A stretch of DNA of 64,000 nt from Sipunculus nudus (lineage: Eukaryota > Annelida > Sipuncula > Golfingiida > Sipunculidae). How positions within the stretch are numbered: position 1 is the first letter of the stretch; every line of letters starts with the position of its first letter. Under the pieces are notes generated by a model. The model searched no databases and was not told the DNA's origin. It saw only the letters and a list, made by a program, of their open reading frames with translations. The stretch covers positions 18,519,079 to 18,583,078 of the forward strand of contig CM049307.1 of assembly GCA_026874595.1 (NCBI GenBank). The letters are read 5' to 3'. Positions 10,776 to 23,166 of the stretch are shown here, in pieces. Position numbers and translations under genes: made by a program.

Positions 10776-11189
10776 ATCCAGGTTTTTTCAAACAGTTGAA
10801 AGATGTGTCCACTAGTTCTAATCTGGGCATATTGCATCTAGATGATGTGTCTAGATGTCAAGTTGATATGTCTAGACGGATGATGTGTCTAGATGCCAGA
10901 CAGAGCCATGGTGATGTCTGTACCACACCTGGTTGAACTGAGTAACCTCTTGACCTGGCATGATGAAAGTTGGCATTATGTCAAATCTGTTTTCAAACAC
11001 TGAAAGCCTTTTTCAACTGGCTACACTGGATTTTTAAAGCTGCATTTACCCAATCTATAGATTATAAAACTGGCAGAACTCTACTATAGAATGATTCTTG
11101 TTAAGTTTAAACCAATCAGCTTTCATCATAAAAACAGCATAAAAGCTAGAAGAGTCTGAAAATACATTTTTGCTCATTAAAAACAGAGC
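10776..11189. other. Non-coding, short TCTAGATG cluster
   Basis: Between 10838 and 10900 the motif TCTAGATG and its variants recur (GATGTGTCTAGATG twice). No gene is seen; the 81-codon forward frame 10691-10936 runs through repeat sequence. Confidence 0.45.
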
Positions 11190-11690
11190 ATAGTAGGTTG
11201 TGCCACCAATACCTCATTTTCAGATATGACTTATGTGACAAACATTGGCTTAAAATTTGGTGATGACAGCTCCAGCAGTTTCTGAGATTTTGATTTTAGT
11301 GTGCCTTTTTGGACAGATGACGAATTTCAACTTCCTGTAACTCAGCCAAATATCACAGAACTTGAACCATACGAACAAATTTTAGAGAGATTGTTCCAGG
11401 GATTATTTCTGTGAAATATTGAACAATCTGGCTAGACAGTTTTGGAGAAGAAGATTTTTTAAGCTTTTTTAGCTTTTTCCCTTTAAAATCCAGGAAAATG
11501 CATTTAGAAAAAAATAAACAAAGTCCGATAGAGTTTTTTAGATGACTGATAATTTGCAAAAAAATTGGTGATGCTAGCTCCTGCAGTTTTTGAGATAGCT
11601 ATGGTTAACGTACAGATGATGCACGACACACAGACGCACAACACTGCACCATAGCATAAGCTCACAGGTTCACTAAAAATACAGGTGGCA
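11190..11690. repeat. Family B repeat, uninterrupted copy
   Basis: This copy contains the blocks found on both sides of the LTR element joined without interruption (AGCTTTTTCCC directly followed by TTTAAAATC). It therefore serves as an empty-site relative. It ends ACGCACAACACTGCACCA and ATAAGCTCACAGG. Confidence 0.7.
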
Positions 11691-11848
11691 CCACCAGTCT
11701 TCAGAAATTGAAGAAACCAATTATAATCAATAAACATACCACGTTTCAGGACACTGGATGAAAACACAGCAGAGAAACTGACATATTTGTTTTCATTTGA
11801 CTGTCTCAAAAACAGAAAAAATCGTGAAAATTAGAAATATATGGGGGC

Positions 11849-11887
11849 ACTATACCTCAGTTGACTTTCAGTCAGCTGAGCTAAAAA
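11849..11887. repeat. Palindromic repeat terminus, family A (copy 1)
   Basis: ACTATACCTCAGTTGACTTT is followed by CAGTCAGCTGAGCTAA. It is a diverged version of the same imperfect palindrome at 26213-26253 and 37282-37322. Confidence 0.6.
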
Positions 11888-13344
11888 GTGTATTACACCT
11901 AGACTTGTCGGATCTAGTTCATTTTGTTTTGTATGATACTTTGAATAGGTGCTACTACATGAATCTGAGATATCAATAGTTTGCCATACTGTTCAATGCT
12001 ATCAGTAAGTGAAAGTTTACCCAGAGCAAAATGAAAAGCTGAATTATCAAAGAGTGAAAGATTACCAGCAAACAAGACTTAACGAACTAGCACAAAATCA
12101 TGGATCTAGCCACACAGTGTAAATAAGACACATACTGAAATAAAGTGCCCAAGGAGGAGGGCTGCACGAGAAATCCATGAACACTGTAACATCGACAAGT
12201 ACACACATGCCTGTACAGTATCCTGATGACTGGGTTAGTGGGCTGCATGCACATAGTCAGTCAATCAATAACACTTACTAACAAGCAGTCCTGATTACTT
12301 GACTGATTCTGATATTGACCTCCAATCAATTCTCAAATGAGATTGATTTTCACATTTCATACTCCTATCACTGACTTTATGAACCAAGGTCTGTAAAGAA
12401 CTAATGAATGCATCGGTCCCATGATCAAAGCTGCCCCTGGCTTTAAAGGCACAATTGTACACTGCAGAAATCAAATCCACAACTAAGCCATAACATAATA
12501 TTCTTGTATTTCAAATACGGCTGCAGTAAGTTTCAATTATGGACAATCTTGGAGGTCAGAGAATGCATTCTGATAAATCATGAATCCAGGGCTTTCAGGG
12601 AGGAGAACCAGTGCACTCAAGCTTGAAACCTTGCCAGACACTTCACCTCCTTAGAAAATGTTTAAATATTTCCATGTCCGAGGTCTTCATATCACAACAA
12701 TAATTTGAAATGTTTATTTCTGCTTTGGTATCGACCCCATATTCTAAAGTCTGAGGCCAGAAGCATTCATTTTCATTGAATATCTATATGGTTATTTATT
12801 ACACTGATGCAGGGGTTAGGTTTTTGATCCACAGCCTTACAGGCTAAGACAAGATCCCAAGGACCAGCTGGACCAACCCCAGCATGATTCATCACAGCCT
12901 GACCCTCCAGTAATGGGCATTATGGGATCAGTGGGCAGTATATGGGCAGCTCATAACCCCGCAGGCCAAGCCCAGGATCACTGGATATCAAGATCAGAGC
13001 TGGCTTCATAAGGCACTAACCATTTCTATAGATCATCAGGAACCCCAGAATTCCAACCTCAGCTACGACTCAAGGCATATATATATCAAGGCAGTCTGTT
13101 CTGCAACAATCAATAGGGTCTTTTACATTCCCAAGAAATGCACTTAAATTTGTTCAGAACGTAAAACCATTGCTACAGGGGTAATTATTCATGACAAATG
13201 TGAAAATAATATAAATCAAGAGCCATCTTCTTACATGTAGTTTACTTATTTGCTGGTTTCCACTTATAAGATCATTATACCTAAAAGAGTGCATCCATTT
13301 CAATGGAAGGCAAATTTTAGATAAAATAATCTACCATTGCATAT
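11888..13344. other. Non-coding stretch, no gene seen
   Basis: Mixed-complexity sequence without a supported frame. The part 12840-13080 is less AT-rich than its surroundings but stops occur in all frames. Confidence 0.45.
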
Positions 13345-13600
13345 TATAGCCAGGGGCAGATTAAGAGGGGCCCAGGGGGAACTAAACATCTGGAAGATGA
13401 AAAATATATGCTAATAATAAGAAGTAGTGCCTGGATTTTGTTTCTTGTGCTTTTTTTACATTATATTTGTCAATGATACATAATGTATACATTTTACAAG
13501 TACTTCCAGCAAACTTGTTTACATGTGCATGGGGGTGTTGAGCCCCCTCTTTTCTAGGATTGGCGACTAGGGCCATGTGCCCTGCAGGTTCTACAAGAAT
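13345..13600. repeat. Dispersed repeat (relative at 22040-22245)
   Basis: It starts with CCAGGGGCAGATTAAGAGGG, a common mobile-element edge type in molluscan DNA. It contains AAGTACTTCCAGCAAACTTG near 13499, matching AAGTACTCCCAGCACACTTG near 22161, each followed by a CCCCCT-TTT segment. Confidence 0.45.
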
Positions 13601-15885
13601 AAACAGGCCACACAATATGGAAGTTGAAGTGTACTGTCAAATGAAACTGCAGGATATCAGAATATGGGCCCACTTTATATACTGTACCCTTCATATGATA
13701 ATATATTTCACAATAATGCTTATTATTTATATAGCAGTGATTAATTAAAAATTAAACATTTAACACAAGAATGCTAAGTACACAACATTTGTGAAGGATA
13801 CTGAACAGTTTTATCACAAACAAAACCTTTTCATTTCTACCTTGGTACATGTCAATTCACCATGTGCATCAAACATGTTTGGATCAATACAAATTGCTTT
13901 GAAGGCGGATACAAAAGATTTCACTGGTGGATAATAACTGCACAAAATAGTTTATTAGATGCTTATTCCAGTTGTATTGAGTAACCATGTGTTTTGCCAT
14001 GAATGTTTTGCACATTTCATTTTTATCATTAATTGCCTGAATATCTCAAAGAGTAAAATCGCTGTAACTTTTTCTAAAATATGGATTGTTATTTTAATTA
14101 TCATGAAATTGGTATGCTATTATGTACCTTTTCCAACCAATTCATCAGAATGTTTTATTTCTTTTACTGTCCATTTAGTTACTTTCTTCCCCATTCCATT
14201 AATCTGTATTTTTCCAAGAATCCTCAAAGATTTGTTACAATGGGAAGAACATGTTCTTGCAATCTGCTCTAGGAATCAACAGGGCTACAATACAGTCAAT
14301 ACTACACACAATTTTCAGGCCTTCAGGTTTTTCCAATTACAAATTGATAAATATTTTGATACATTTTAGTATGACTTTCATACCTGAAATATTTCTAGAT
14401 AATCTCACAATTTTAATATTAGTTGGACTTGGAATTCAAGATGACTTGGACTAAAAGGTGGACTTGGACTTGAACCTCAAGGATTTGGACTCGAGTAGCC
14501 TGGACTCTGACTTGCACTAAGATGGTGTGAGATCGACGACATCACCAATGTTCTTATTATGACACCTGATGGAACACCCAATATTCTAACAGAATATCCA
14601 GTGTTCAATCTGATTTGACAGAATGTACAGTAGTCATATTGAATCTTTACCATACTGTCTATTCCACAACATTGAACTAATTGAGTAGGAATCCACTGAT
14701 TAAATATTCTTTTACAGGATTCCCCTGTGAATATCAAAAGACTGATTTCAGACATCTATAACATGTATCCTAAGTTAACATAATAACAACATGTGAACAA
14801 TGACAAGCTAAATTGTTGATAGCTGTTGAAAAGCATGATGTAAATTTAATCATATCTACAACAAATAAATGATCAAAGAATTGATAAATGATCTATTCAT
14901 AATCTATAATGTACATATAATAATGTATAATTAATAATCTACTCAAATAAGCTTCTGAGATAACAGCTATAGAGGCAAACCTAGTACCCTCTGCAGAAAC
15001 AACAGTTTCTTTGGTCAGACAACCAGACAATATCCTTGGTGCATAAACAGGAGGAAAAGATTAAAACGACTGAAGCAATTCCTGTGGTACAGATAACATC
15101 AAAGCCACTTCTGAGGAGAGAATAGCTGGATACTGCCTGGAGACTATCTGGCAAGGATTCTGACATCCCTGATCAATATTTAACACTATGTGAAAGGAAG
15201 CAACTGCCTGGCCTTTATAGAAGCCGCCTGTACATTTAACTTGACCAACATGCCCTTCCTGGCCAGCGATATCAAGAATAGGGCCATATGTACTTCAAAC
15301 AATACGGTAATTGCCATTTTAGTAAAGATTTAAAAGGAAATATCTGTAAAGAAATTAAAAAGAGTACAATAAGAGTGTTAAGTCATAAAATCAGCCGTAC
15401 GCTGCAGCAGCAATCTTATCTAAAGCAGATCAGATGCGATCTGAGCCAACCACATGTTTACGTGAACTATACTTCATCCTCTTGTGAGGGACTGTTTGTT
15501 TGGCTGCTAAAGTTATTATAAGAGTTGCCATATATTCTAATGGGAATCAATTCTAATGATATTGAAATTGTAATTACTATTGTGCTTTTTTTCAGTATAT
15601 TTGAAATAAAAATTAAATTCATAATAATAACTATCTATAAACTTATTATTTTATGATTTTATCTGAATAGAAGTCGTACCTTAATTATATTTGATTTTAT
15701 TTGAAATAAAACTTACGGAATTAGTTTTTCCTCTTGATTTTTGGGCAAATTCTTGTTGGTATGCATCTGTGATCACATATTAAAATATCCAAAATACATT
15801 GGGATGTATCCATTTACAGCTTTAGATTAAACTATGATTCATTAATTTATAAAGATCTTCATGAACCATCTGGCCTGATTCCTAG
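13601..15885. other. AT-rich non-coding stretch
   Basis: The longest frame (13959-14369) is rich in Phe and Ile and looks like translated AT-rich sequence. Near 14425-14510 a GGACTTGGA / GGACTCGAG motif repeats irregularly. No gene is seen. Confidence 0.5.
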
Positions 15886-18560
15886 CTGTCCAACCACAAC
15901 CAGGTCCAGATCTTGACTGCCTCAACCACCATCAAATCAGATCTGGATTGCATCAAACAGCATCTGACCTGACCTTGACTGCATCAAACAGCATCTGACC
16001 CAGACCTGGACTGCACATCTCACCCAGATCAGGACTGAATCAAACACCATCTGACCCGACCTGGACTGCATCAAACAGCATCTCACCCAGACCTGGACTG
16101 CATCAAACAGCATCTCACCCAGATCAGGACTGAATCAAACACCATCTGACCCGACCTGGACTGCATCAAACAGCATCTCACCCAGACCTGGACTGCATCA
16201 AACACCATCTCACCCCGACCTGGACTGCATCAACCACCATCTCACCCAGATCAGGACTGTATTAAACACCATCTGACCCAGATCAGGACTGAATCAAACA
16301 CCATCTGACCCGACCTGGACTGCATCAAACAGCATCTGACCCAGACCTGGACTGCATCAAACAGCATCTGACCCAGACCTGGACTGCACCAAACACCATC
16401 TCACCCAGATCAGGACTGTATCAAACACCATCTGACCCGACCTGGACTGCATCAAACACCATCTGACCTGACCTTGACTGCATCAAACAGCATCTGACCC
16501 AGACCTGGACTGCACATCTCACCCAGATCAGGACTGAATCAAACACCATCTGACCCGACCTGGACTGCATCAAACAGCATCTCACCCAGACCTGGACTGC
16601 ATCAAACAGCATCTCACCCAGATCAGGACTGAATCAAACACCATCTGACCCGACCTGGACTGCATCAAACAGCATCTCACCCAGACCTGGACTGCATCAA
16701 ACACCATCTCACCCCGACCTGGACTGCATCAACCACCATCTCACCCAGATCAGGACTGTATTAAACACCATCTGACCCAGATCAGGACTGAATCAAACAC
16801 CATCTGACCCGACCTGGACTGCATCAAACAGCATCTGACCCAGACCTGGACTGCATCAAACAGCATCTGACCCAGACCTGGACTGCACCAAACACCATCT
16901 CACCCAGATCAGGACTGTATCAAACACCATCTGACCCGACCTGGACTGCATCAAACACCATCTGACCCGACCTGGACTGCATCAAACAGCATCTGACCCA
17001 GACCTGGACTGCATCAAACAGCATCTGACCCAGACCTGGACTGCACAAAACACCATCTCACCCAGATCAGGACTGAATCAAACACCATCTGACCCGACCT
17101 GGACTGCATCAAACACCATCTGACCCGACCTGGACTGCATCAAACAGCATCTCACCCAGATCAGGACTGAATCAAACACCATCTGACCCGACCTGGACTG
17201 CATCAAACAGCATCTGACCCAGACCTGGACTGCACCAAACACCATCTCACCCAGATCAGGACTGTATCAAACACCCGCTGACACAGATCTGGACTGCATC
17301 AAACACCATCTGACCAAGACCTAAACTGCACCAAACACCATCTCACCAAGATCTGGACTGTATCAAACACCAGCTGACCCAGATCTGGACTGCACCAAAC
17401 ACTTTTTGACCCAGATCTGGACTGCACCAAACACCAGCTGACCCAGATCTGGACTGCACCATACACCATCTGATCCAGATCTGGACTTCACCAAACACCA
17501 GCTGACCCAGATCTGGACTGTACCCAACACCAGCTGACCCAGATCTGGACTTCACCAAACACCAGCTGACCCAGATCTGGACTGTACCAAACACCATCTG
17601 ATCCAGATCTGGACTTCACCAAACACCAGCTGACCCAGATCTGGACTGTACCAAACACCATCTGATCCAGATCTGGACTTCACCATACACCAGCTGACCC
17701 AGATCTGGACTGCACCAAACACCATCTGATCCAGATCTGGACTTCATCAAACATGAATTGACCCAACTCTGAACTGCATCAAACACAAATTTTACAGAGA
17801 TCTGGACTGCATCAAACATCATCTTACCAAGACAAGTACTGCATCAAACACTACCTGTTAAGATCTGGACTGCATCAAACACCATCTGATCCAACCTGGA
17901 CTGTATCAAACACTATCTGACCCAGACCTAGACTGCACCAAACACCATCTGATCCAAATCTGGACTTCACCAAATACCAGCTGACCAAGATCTGGACTGT
18001 ACCAAACATCAGCTGACCCAGATCTGGACTGCACAAAACACCAACTTGCCCAGATCTGGACTGCACCAAACACCATCTATTAAGGTCTGGACTGCATTAA
18101 ACACCATCTGACCCAGATCTGGACTGCACTAAACACCATCTGATCCAAATCTGTATTGCACCAAACACCACCTGAATCACATCTGGACTGCACCAAACAC
18201 CATCTGACCCAGATCTGGACTGCACCAAACGATCCAGTTCTGGAGTGCCTCAAAAACCATCTGATCCAGATCTGGACTGCCTCAAATACACCTGATCAAG
18301 ATCTGTACTGTCAAAAACACGAACCTACTGTTCCTGATCATGGCTTCTTTAGACAACACATATACTAAAACTGAGCTGCTTGAAACACCAGCTGACCAAG
18401 ACATGGGATACAAAGAAATGCTCTGATTTTGACCCAAGCTGTTCCATGTAACATTACCGTAATCAGTTCTGGAATGCACCAAACACCATCTAATCCAGAT
18501 CTGGACTGCACTGAACACCATTTGATCCAGATCTGGACTGCACTAAATTCCACCTGATCT
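15886..18560. repeat. 31/32-bp satellite array with higher-order structure
   Basis: About 85 units of 31 or 32 bp have a core such as CATCTGACCCGACCTGGACT followed by GCATCAAACAC. Variants differ in ACCTGG versus ATCAGG or ATCTGG. The run from 15965 reappears 499 bp later at 16464, giving a higher-order unit of about 16 monomers. From about 17265 the variants change to CAGCTGACCCAGATCTGGAC types in a two- or three-monomer rhythm, and the edge decays after 18200. The many open reverse frames here merely read the unit (AVQIWV, LVQSRSG). Confidence 0.93.
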
Positions 18561-19069
18561 AGACCTGGGTAGTCTCAAATGATTTCTGGTTCAGATTCTG
18601 CAAAAACCAACTCATATAGACCAGACAAGAGTTTCCTCAAATGACAACTTGTGCAGAGCTGTGTTGTGCAACAGGTCTACATAACAGCTGTTTATAAAAC
18701 AAACACTGAGACCATATATGGACTGTTTTTACAATAGCTTGTCTTGAATTTAACCTTGCACAAGTCTCAAGAAAGGGTGACTAAAAGATAGAAACAGACT
18801 CTGGGTTTAGATGTAGAGGATGATTGAACTTTTTTTGTACAGCTGATGATAGCTGATGATTCAACCACTGCCTGGTATATCATTTACCCTACAATGTTAA
18901 TGGCCACATCAAGATTTACTAAACCATCAACAGTAAAATCTAATTCAAGCATGCTTGAACTTGCATATATAATCTATAAAGTTTGCAAAGCAAGGGCTCC
19001 TCAGCATGTTCTGAAGCTGTATATATCCTGTTAGTATATTCCCAGATTCGTTAAACGGTTCGTTTGTCC
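18561..19069. other. Non-coding stretch after the satellite
   Basis: No gene or strong repeat is seen. Confidence 0.45.
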
Positions 19070-19345
19070 AATCTGATTTACCTCCACAGGCAATTAAGCC
19101 AGCACTGACACCCCACTGCACCGAATTCCAACCAGATTCAGGTTACAAGGCTATAAAGCAGACTACAGTATGTGATGAGCCTGGCTACAGGATGGGACTA
19201 GTTAGCAGGACTCGACCTCTCACTGTATGCAGTATGCTCTGTTAATCCATTCGTAGATGAGTTTAATGGCTGGACTGAGAGACTGAGCTGATCTACCTCA
19301 ATAGGTAATTAAACCAGCACTGATAATTAATTATCCTGCTCATAA
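19070..19345. promoter_or_regulatory. Candidate regulatory block with duplicated AATTAA motif
   Basis: Near 19088 the sequence GGCAATTAAGCCAGCACTGA occurs. Near 19310 its relative GGTAATTAAACCAGCACTGA occurs, followed by TAATTAATTA. Both are preceded by ACCTCNANAGG, so roughly 30 bp is shared at 220-bp spacing. TAATTA cores are homeodomain-type sites. The regulatory role is inferred only. Confidence 0.3.
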
Positions 19346-20920
19346 CAGTCACAGCTAGTCATAAAACCTGCATGTTGCTGAACAGCCTAGAAACACTATA
19401 TAAAGCAGGAATGACACGTGGATACAGCAGAGAGACCACAGCCAGGGCCTGCAGCATCAAGCCCCATGCAGTTGTGTGTGACTAGATTTAATCAATAGTA
19501 TGTATTGACGGGCCCCGGAAGCAGCAGCAGGGTTTAGCAGTCAGCCATGCAGGTCTTGTCAATACCAGGAACCGACATTTATCCCCTCCACTGTTCCTGA
19601 TTAGCTGAGATTTATACAGAAAACACAAAATCCTACCATAGACTGTCTTAGAAAAACAGCCTCCTTGGGCAGATGTAAGATATTGAAAAACATAATTCTC
19701 CCTTGGAACTTGGAATCTATTAAAACCACAACTCCCCTGAAAGCTCAGAATACAAAGTATATCCAATTTACTGTGTAACCCAGCTTGAACTTAAGAACCA
19801 GTTATTCTTCTGTTGTAAAGCCCTGTCACAGCCTCTTGGAGAGAGCCCTGTCCAGGGGATCCCCAAGAAACCAACTAGCATTTAATCTCCTGGGGAGGCA
19901 TTCTTTGTCCTTTTAGCTTAGATTGCTGCTAAGAGAACTGAAATGTGTTCACTGTATGATCCCTGAGAAATGGGAGGTGCTCAATGAATATCCCATACTC
20001 TCTTTCCTGCTGGCTTTCAGATAACTATTTCACTTCTATTCTGCCTGTTCATATACGTAAGCTGTTCCCATCACATAGTGCTACCATTCTGAATTGCTGG
20101 GAGGAATTTAATATGTCTCCAATATAATCAATTAAATTCACTGTTTGAAAGTATTAAATACCACATGAGTGTCAATGTGTCACAGAAATCACTTCCCTAC
20201 ATTATAGAAACATCAATGAGGGTCCCCAGTATTTTTTTTTCAATTCTAAATAAAACAAGTTATAAATTTTTAACATTACACATGATGTTTCAAATAGCTG
20301 CAAATCATCCTTTATATAGCCATCTTCTAAAATGATTAGAAAGACATAAGATTACCATTTTTTTGTCAGTGCAGCAAGCAAGGCACATATATCTTACAGA
20401 TAAATTGAATGAGTATGTTTTTCTCTCTATCACATAAAAACTGGACCTTAGATTTTAATATATTTACAAATAATACTTTTTAATAATAAAAATTTACTGA
20501 AACTGTAAACTGAAACTAAATTTATACAGAGCATACATTAAATTTCCTTTGCTTTAAACCTAAATGAGAATTTAGTAGAATCTTAATATAATTTTCTTAT
20601 AAAATATATTCATATATATTTGGTACCTAGAACTTTACCACAACACAAAGTAATTGGCTTTAACATTTCTGTTACATTTGTTAACTCGGCTATATTTTGT
20701 TTCCAGTGGATAACAGTCCTATACAAAATGGAAAACTTTCCAATTTCCTTTTTACAAATATAGCATTGGGAAGAAAAAAAAATTTGGTGATTTTATAATA
20801 GTTGGAAAACATAACCCCATCTTAAACAACCCAGCAGCACTTTTTGTTATGACATATATCAGACCATATGTGTGGAAGTTCACTGCTGGCTGACATTAAT
20901 AATATGTAAGATATTGGATA
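19346..20920. other. Non-coding stretch
   Basis: A 92-codon reverse frame (19766-19488) shows no domain. The rest is AT-rich with no supported gene. Confidence 0.45.
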
Positions 20921-20923
20921 TTT

Positions 20924-21109
20924 TCATTCAGTACTGATGTGTTCCAGAGCCCGGGGACCACGGAAGCAATTATCCTCCAAACCTTGGTAGTCTCCTGTGA
21001 CCATACTCTGGTTATTACAGCTCTCACTCTCATGACTTTCAATGAGGCGAGGTGACTCATTAACAGATATAGCAAAGTTAAGCCCGGGTGATGAATACCT
21101 GGGGACCTC
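20924..21109 (-). CDS. Possible terminal coding exon, unidentified
   Basis: On the minus strand an acceptor-like sequence TTATTGTATGACAG precedes a 61-codon open stretch starting EVPRYSSPGLNFAISVNESP and ending GPRALEHISTE, then a stop. The composition (Ser, Glu, Asn, few AT-driven residues) looks more protein-like than neighbouring frames. It lies on the strand of the neuregulin exon at 52 kb, so it could be a far-downstream cytoplasmic-tail exon of that gene, but I see no diagnostic motif and no linking exons. A competing frame (21234-20896) is open over the same bases. The length is short enough to arise by chance. Confidence 0.3.
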   Translation of the reverse strand, partial: EVPRYSSPGLNFAISVNESPRLIESHESESCNNQSMVTGDYQGLEDNCFRGPRALEHISTE

Positions 21110-21234
21110 CTGTCATACAATAAGTCAAACATGGTCGGAAATTTGTCATTCCTGAGTTCTTCAAGAAGAAATATCAAGTTGGCAGAGCCTGAGATCTTAA
21201 GGTTTCCAAACTCACTGGGTGACTGTGTGGACAT

Positions 21235-22039
21235 GTAACCTGGAATTTTTTTAAAATAATCAAATGGTGCAAAAATATAAGGCAGAAAAAGTTACTTTAA
21301 TTTTTACTAAAAAAAAACAACCTGATTGTCTGAATTTTTACCTCCACCACGATGGTAAGTGTTCATCCCTGTCTGTGTGAGTATTTTTGCATTGTTCATA
21401 ACATAACTCAGATAATCATGAATGGAAACTCAGCAAATGTTCAGGGCATTTTTGGAATGAGCCAATGAAGAATCAAGCAGATTTTGGTGCAGCTACGGCA
21501 CATGATCTGGATCCTAATCAAAGAATATTCACAAATGTAGAGTCACTTATGCAAAAATGAAACTGTGAATAAGGGGCGAATAAGTGAATGCAAATCCTAC
21601 AATAGGGATCATCCTCCCCTCCACATGGTTGACGCTTGCATTCCTTAGGATGCAGATTTAAAGTGTTGGTAATAAAACATGATTTTCTAACATACAGTGT
21701 AAGCATAACTATATTATACCTCTGACAGTAAATGAGAAAGTTAAAAGTATAGAAAGATATTTTTACATTTAAATTATGTGTATGCACTGAACACAAGTGA
21801 ATACTGCACCCCTGCCATTCCCTTCATGAAAACTTTAAGACATAGCAGTCAAAAGCCAGAATGCAAGAGACTGATGAACCAATACTTGTATAAATCTCAC
21901 ACTGAAAGCATGAGACTAGGTTCATGTCTGTACATCAAAAGCTACTCATCTTCTTCAAAAAGTACTTCTTCCTTTTTTACATATAGAATAGCAGCATTGT
22001 TAAGCAGTCTATTTATATACATGAAATGAGGTGGATTTA
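21235..22039. other. Non-coding, probably dispersed repeat
   Basis: The segment 21340-21530 with CATTTTTGGAATGAGCCAAT and CACATGATCTGGATCC reads like an old dispersed element, but there is no second copy here to confirm it. No gene is supported. Confidence 0.35.
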
Positions 22040-22245
22040 GACTAGGGTGCAGATGGTACAATATATGCATAATTACTACTGACAAGCTGTGTCAGGATAT
22101 TGTGTTGTGCACTGTTTCTTCCCTATAGTTCTGCATGCAAGTTATATATAAAGTCTATAAGTACTCCCAGCACACTTGTTTATCTATACCATGGTACTGC
22201 TGCATTCCCCCTTTTTGAGGTCCACTATCCGCCGCCCCTGAAGCC
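22040..22245. repeat. Dispersed repeat (relative of 13345-13600)
   Basis: It shares AAGTACTCCCAGCACACTTG and the following pyrimidine-rich segment with 13499-13555 and ends TCCGCCGCCCCTGAAG. Confidence 0.4.
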
Positions 22246-22998
22246 ACTACAAAGCTAAAACCATTAGCCACATTTTACTGAAGGTATCAAGACAACTACT
22301 GTAGAGCTGTTTACATAAAGGACCACGTTGTCACAGTTTGAGACTATAGACCTTATAGAACAGGGGATACAGGTACCCTCAAGCATTCTACAAACAAATG
22401 TCCCTGCCTCCAGGATATTGCTGCAAGATCATGCACTGCTGTTCTTAATGGAAAGCTGTTCACGGTGGCCCTTGAAAAATAGTTATTTTCCTTGCTGATC
22501 TAGGATGTTTCTGGTACATAATAAATCAATTTTTTTGAGTATTTATAACTTCACCTATAGGATGGTTTATATATGTCTATGACTGATGGTAGATAAAATG
22601 TCTTTCAAGAGTTAAGTTCAATATGGTTCACTCTGGATAGATCTGGGATTTATTTTACCTGAAATATGATCCATAAATACAGGTAATACAGATAATTTTT
22701 TTTGTATTGCTGAACTGGTGTTCATTTCTTAGGAAAATATGAATCCTTAACAATAAATTTTTTACATACGGCCTCATTAAATAGGATTTTGTTTTCTCTA
22801 TTGTTCTGTACCACACAGAAATCAACAAGACAAATTAACTTGACAACTTGATAAGTAAGTATTAAAAAAGAGAAAGTCTAACTCATAAAGAACTATTTAT
22901 TTTTAGAAAAAAAATGATAGGTCCATGGCCTGTTGGTGATACTGTCTATTGAATGAGGATGAAGGTATAAACATGATAAGAATGATATGTTATTATTA
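22246..22998. other. Non-coding stretch
   Basis: AT-rich sequence. No gene or repeat recognised. Confidence 0.4.
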
Positions 22999-23166
22999 GG
23001 CCTTCTGGATTTCAGGTTTTATATGTGCACAGGGTTATGAACAATCCAGAAGTCATAATCTGTCTCTGAGGTTCAATGAGATTACACAATTTTGCCGTTG
23101 AGGCACTGTCGGGGTTTGAACCAGGGACCTTCAGCTCTGAAGTCCACAAGGCTAAATCCTACCCCA
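22999..23166 (-). mobile_element. tRNA-derived SINE
   Basis: On the minus strand the head reads as a tRNA-like RNA polymerase III promoter: an A-box-like TTTAGCCTTGTGG (23144-23156), then about 20 bases later a B box GGTTCAAACCCC (23122-23111). The body after the tRNA-like part runs to about 22999. The spacing and B-box match are good for a SINE head. It is not a functional tRNA because the acceptor stem and anticodon arm do not form cleanly. The body family is unassigned. Confidence 0.65.

Noticed and set aside
13959-14369. 136-codon forward frame as a membrane protein
   Set aside because: Phe/Ile richness follows from AT-rich DNA. No motif, no splice signals and overlapping equivalent frames.
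16421-18553. Several reverse frames with AVQIWV / LVQSRSG repeats
   Set aside because: Translated satellite monomers with changing frame; not a protein family.
15886-18560. CRISPR-like array
   Set aside because: Repeats are contiguous 31/32-bp monomers without unique spacers, in a spliced eukaryotic context.
22999-23166. Functional tRNA gene
   Set aside because: Box A and box B are present, but the stems and a 3' end do not form a tRNA; a SINE head fits better.
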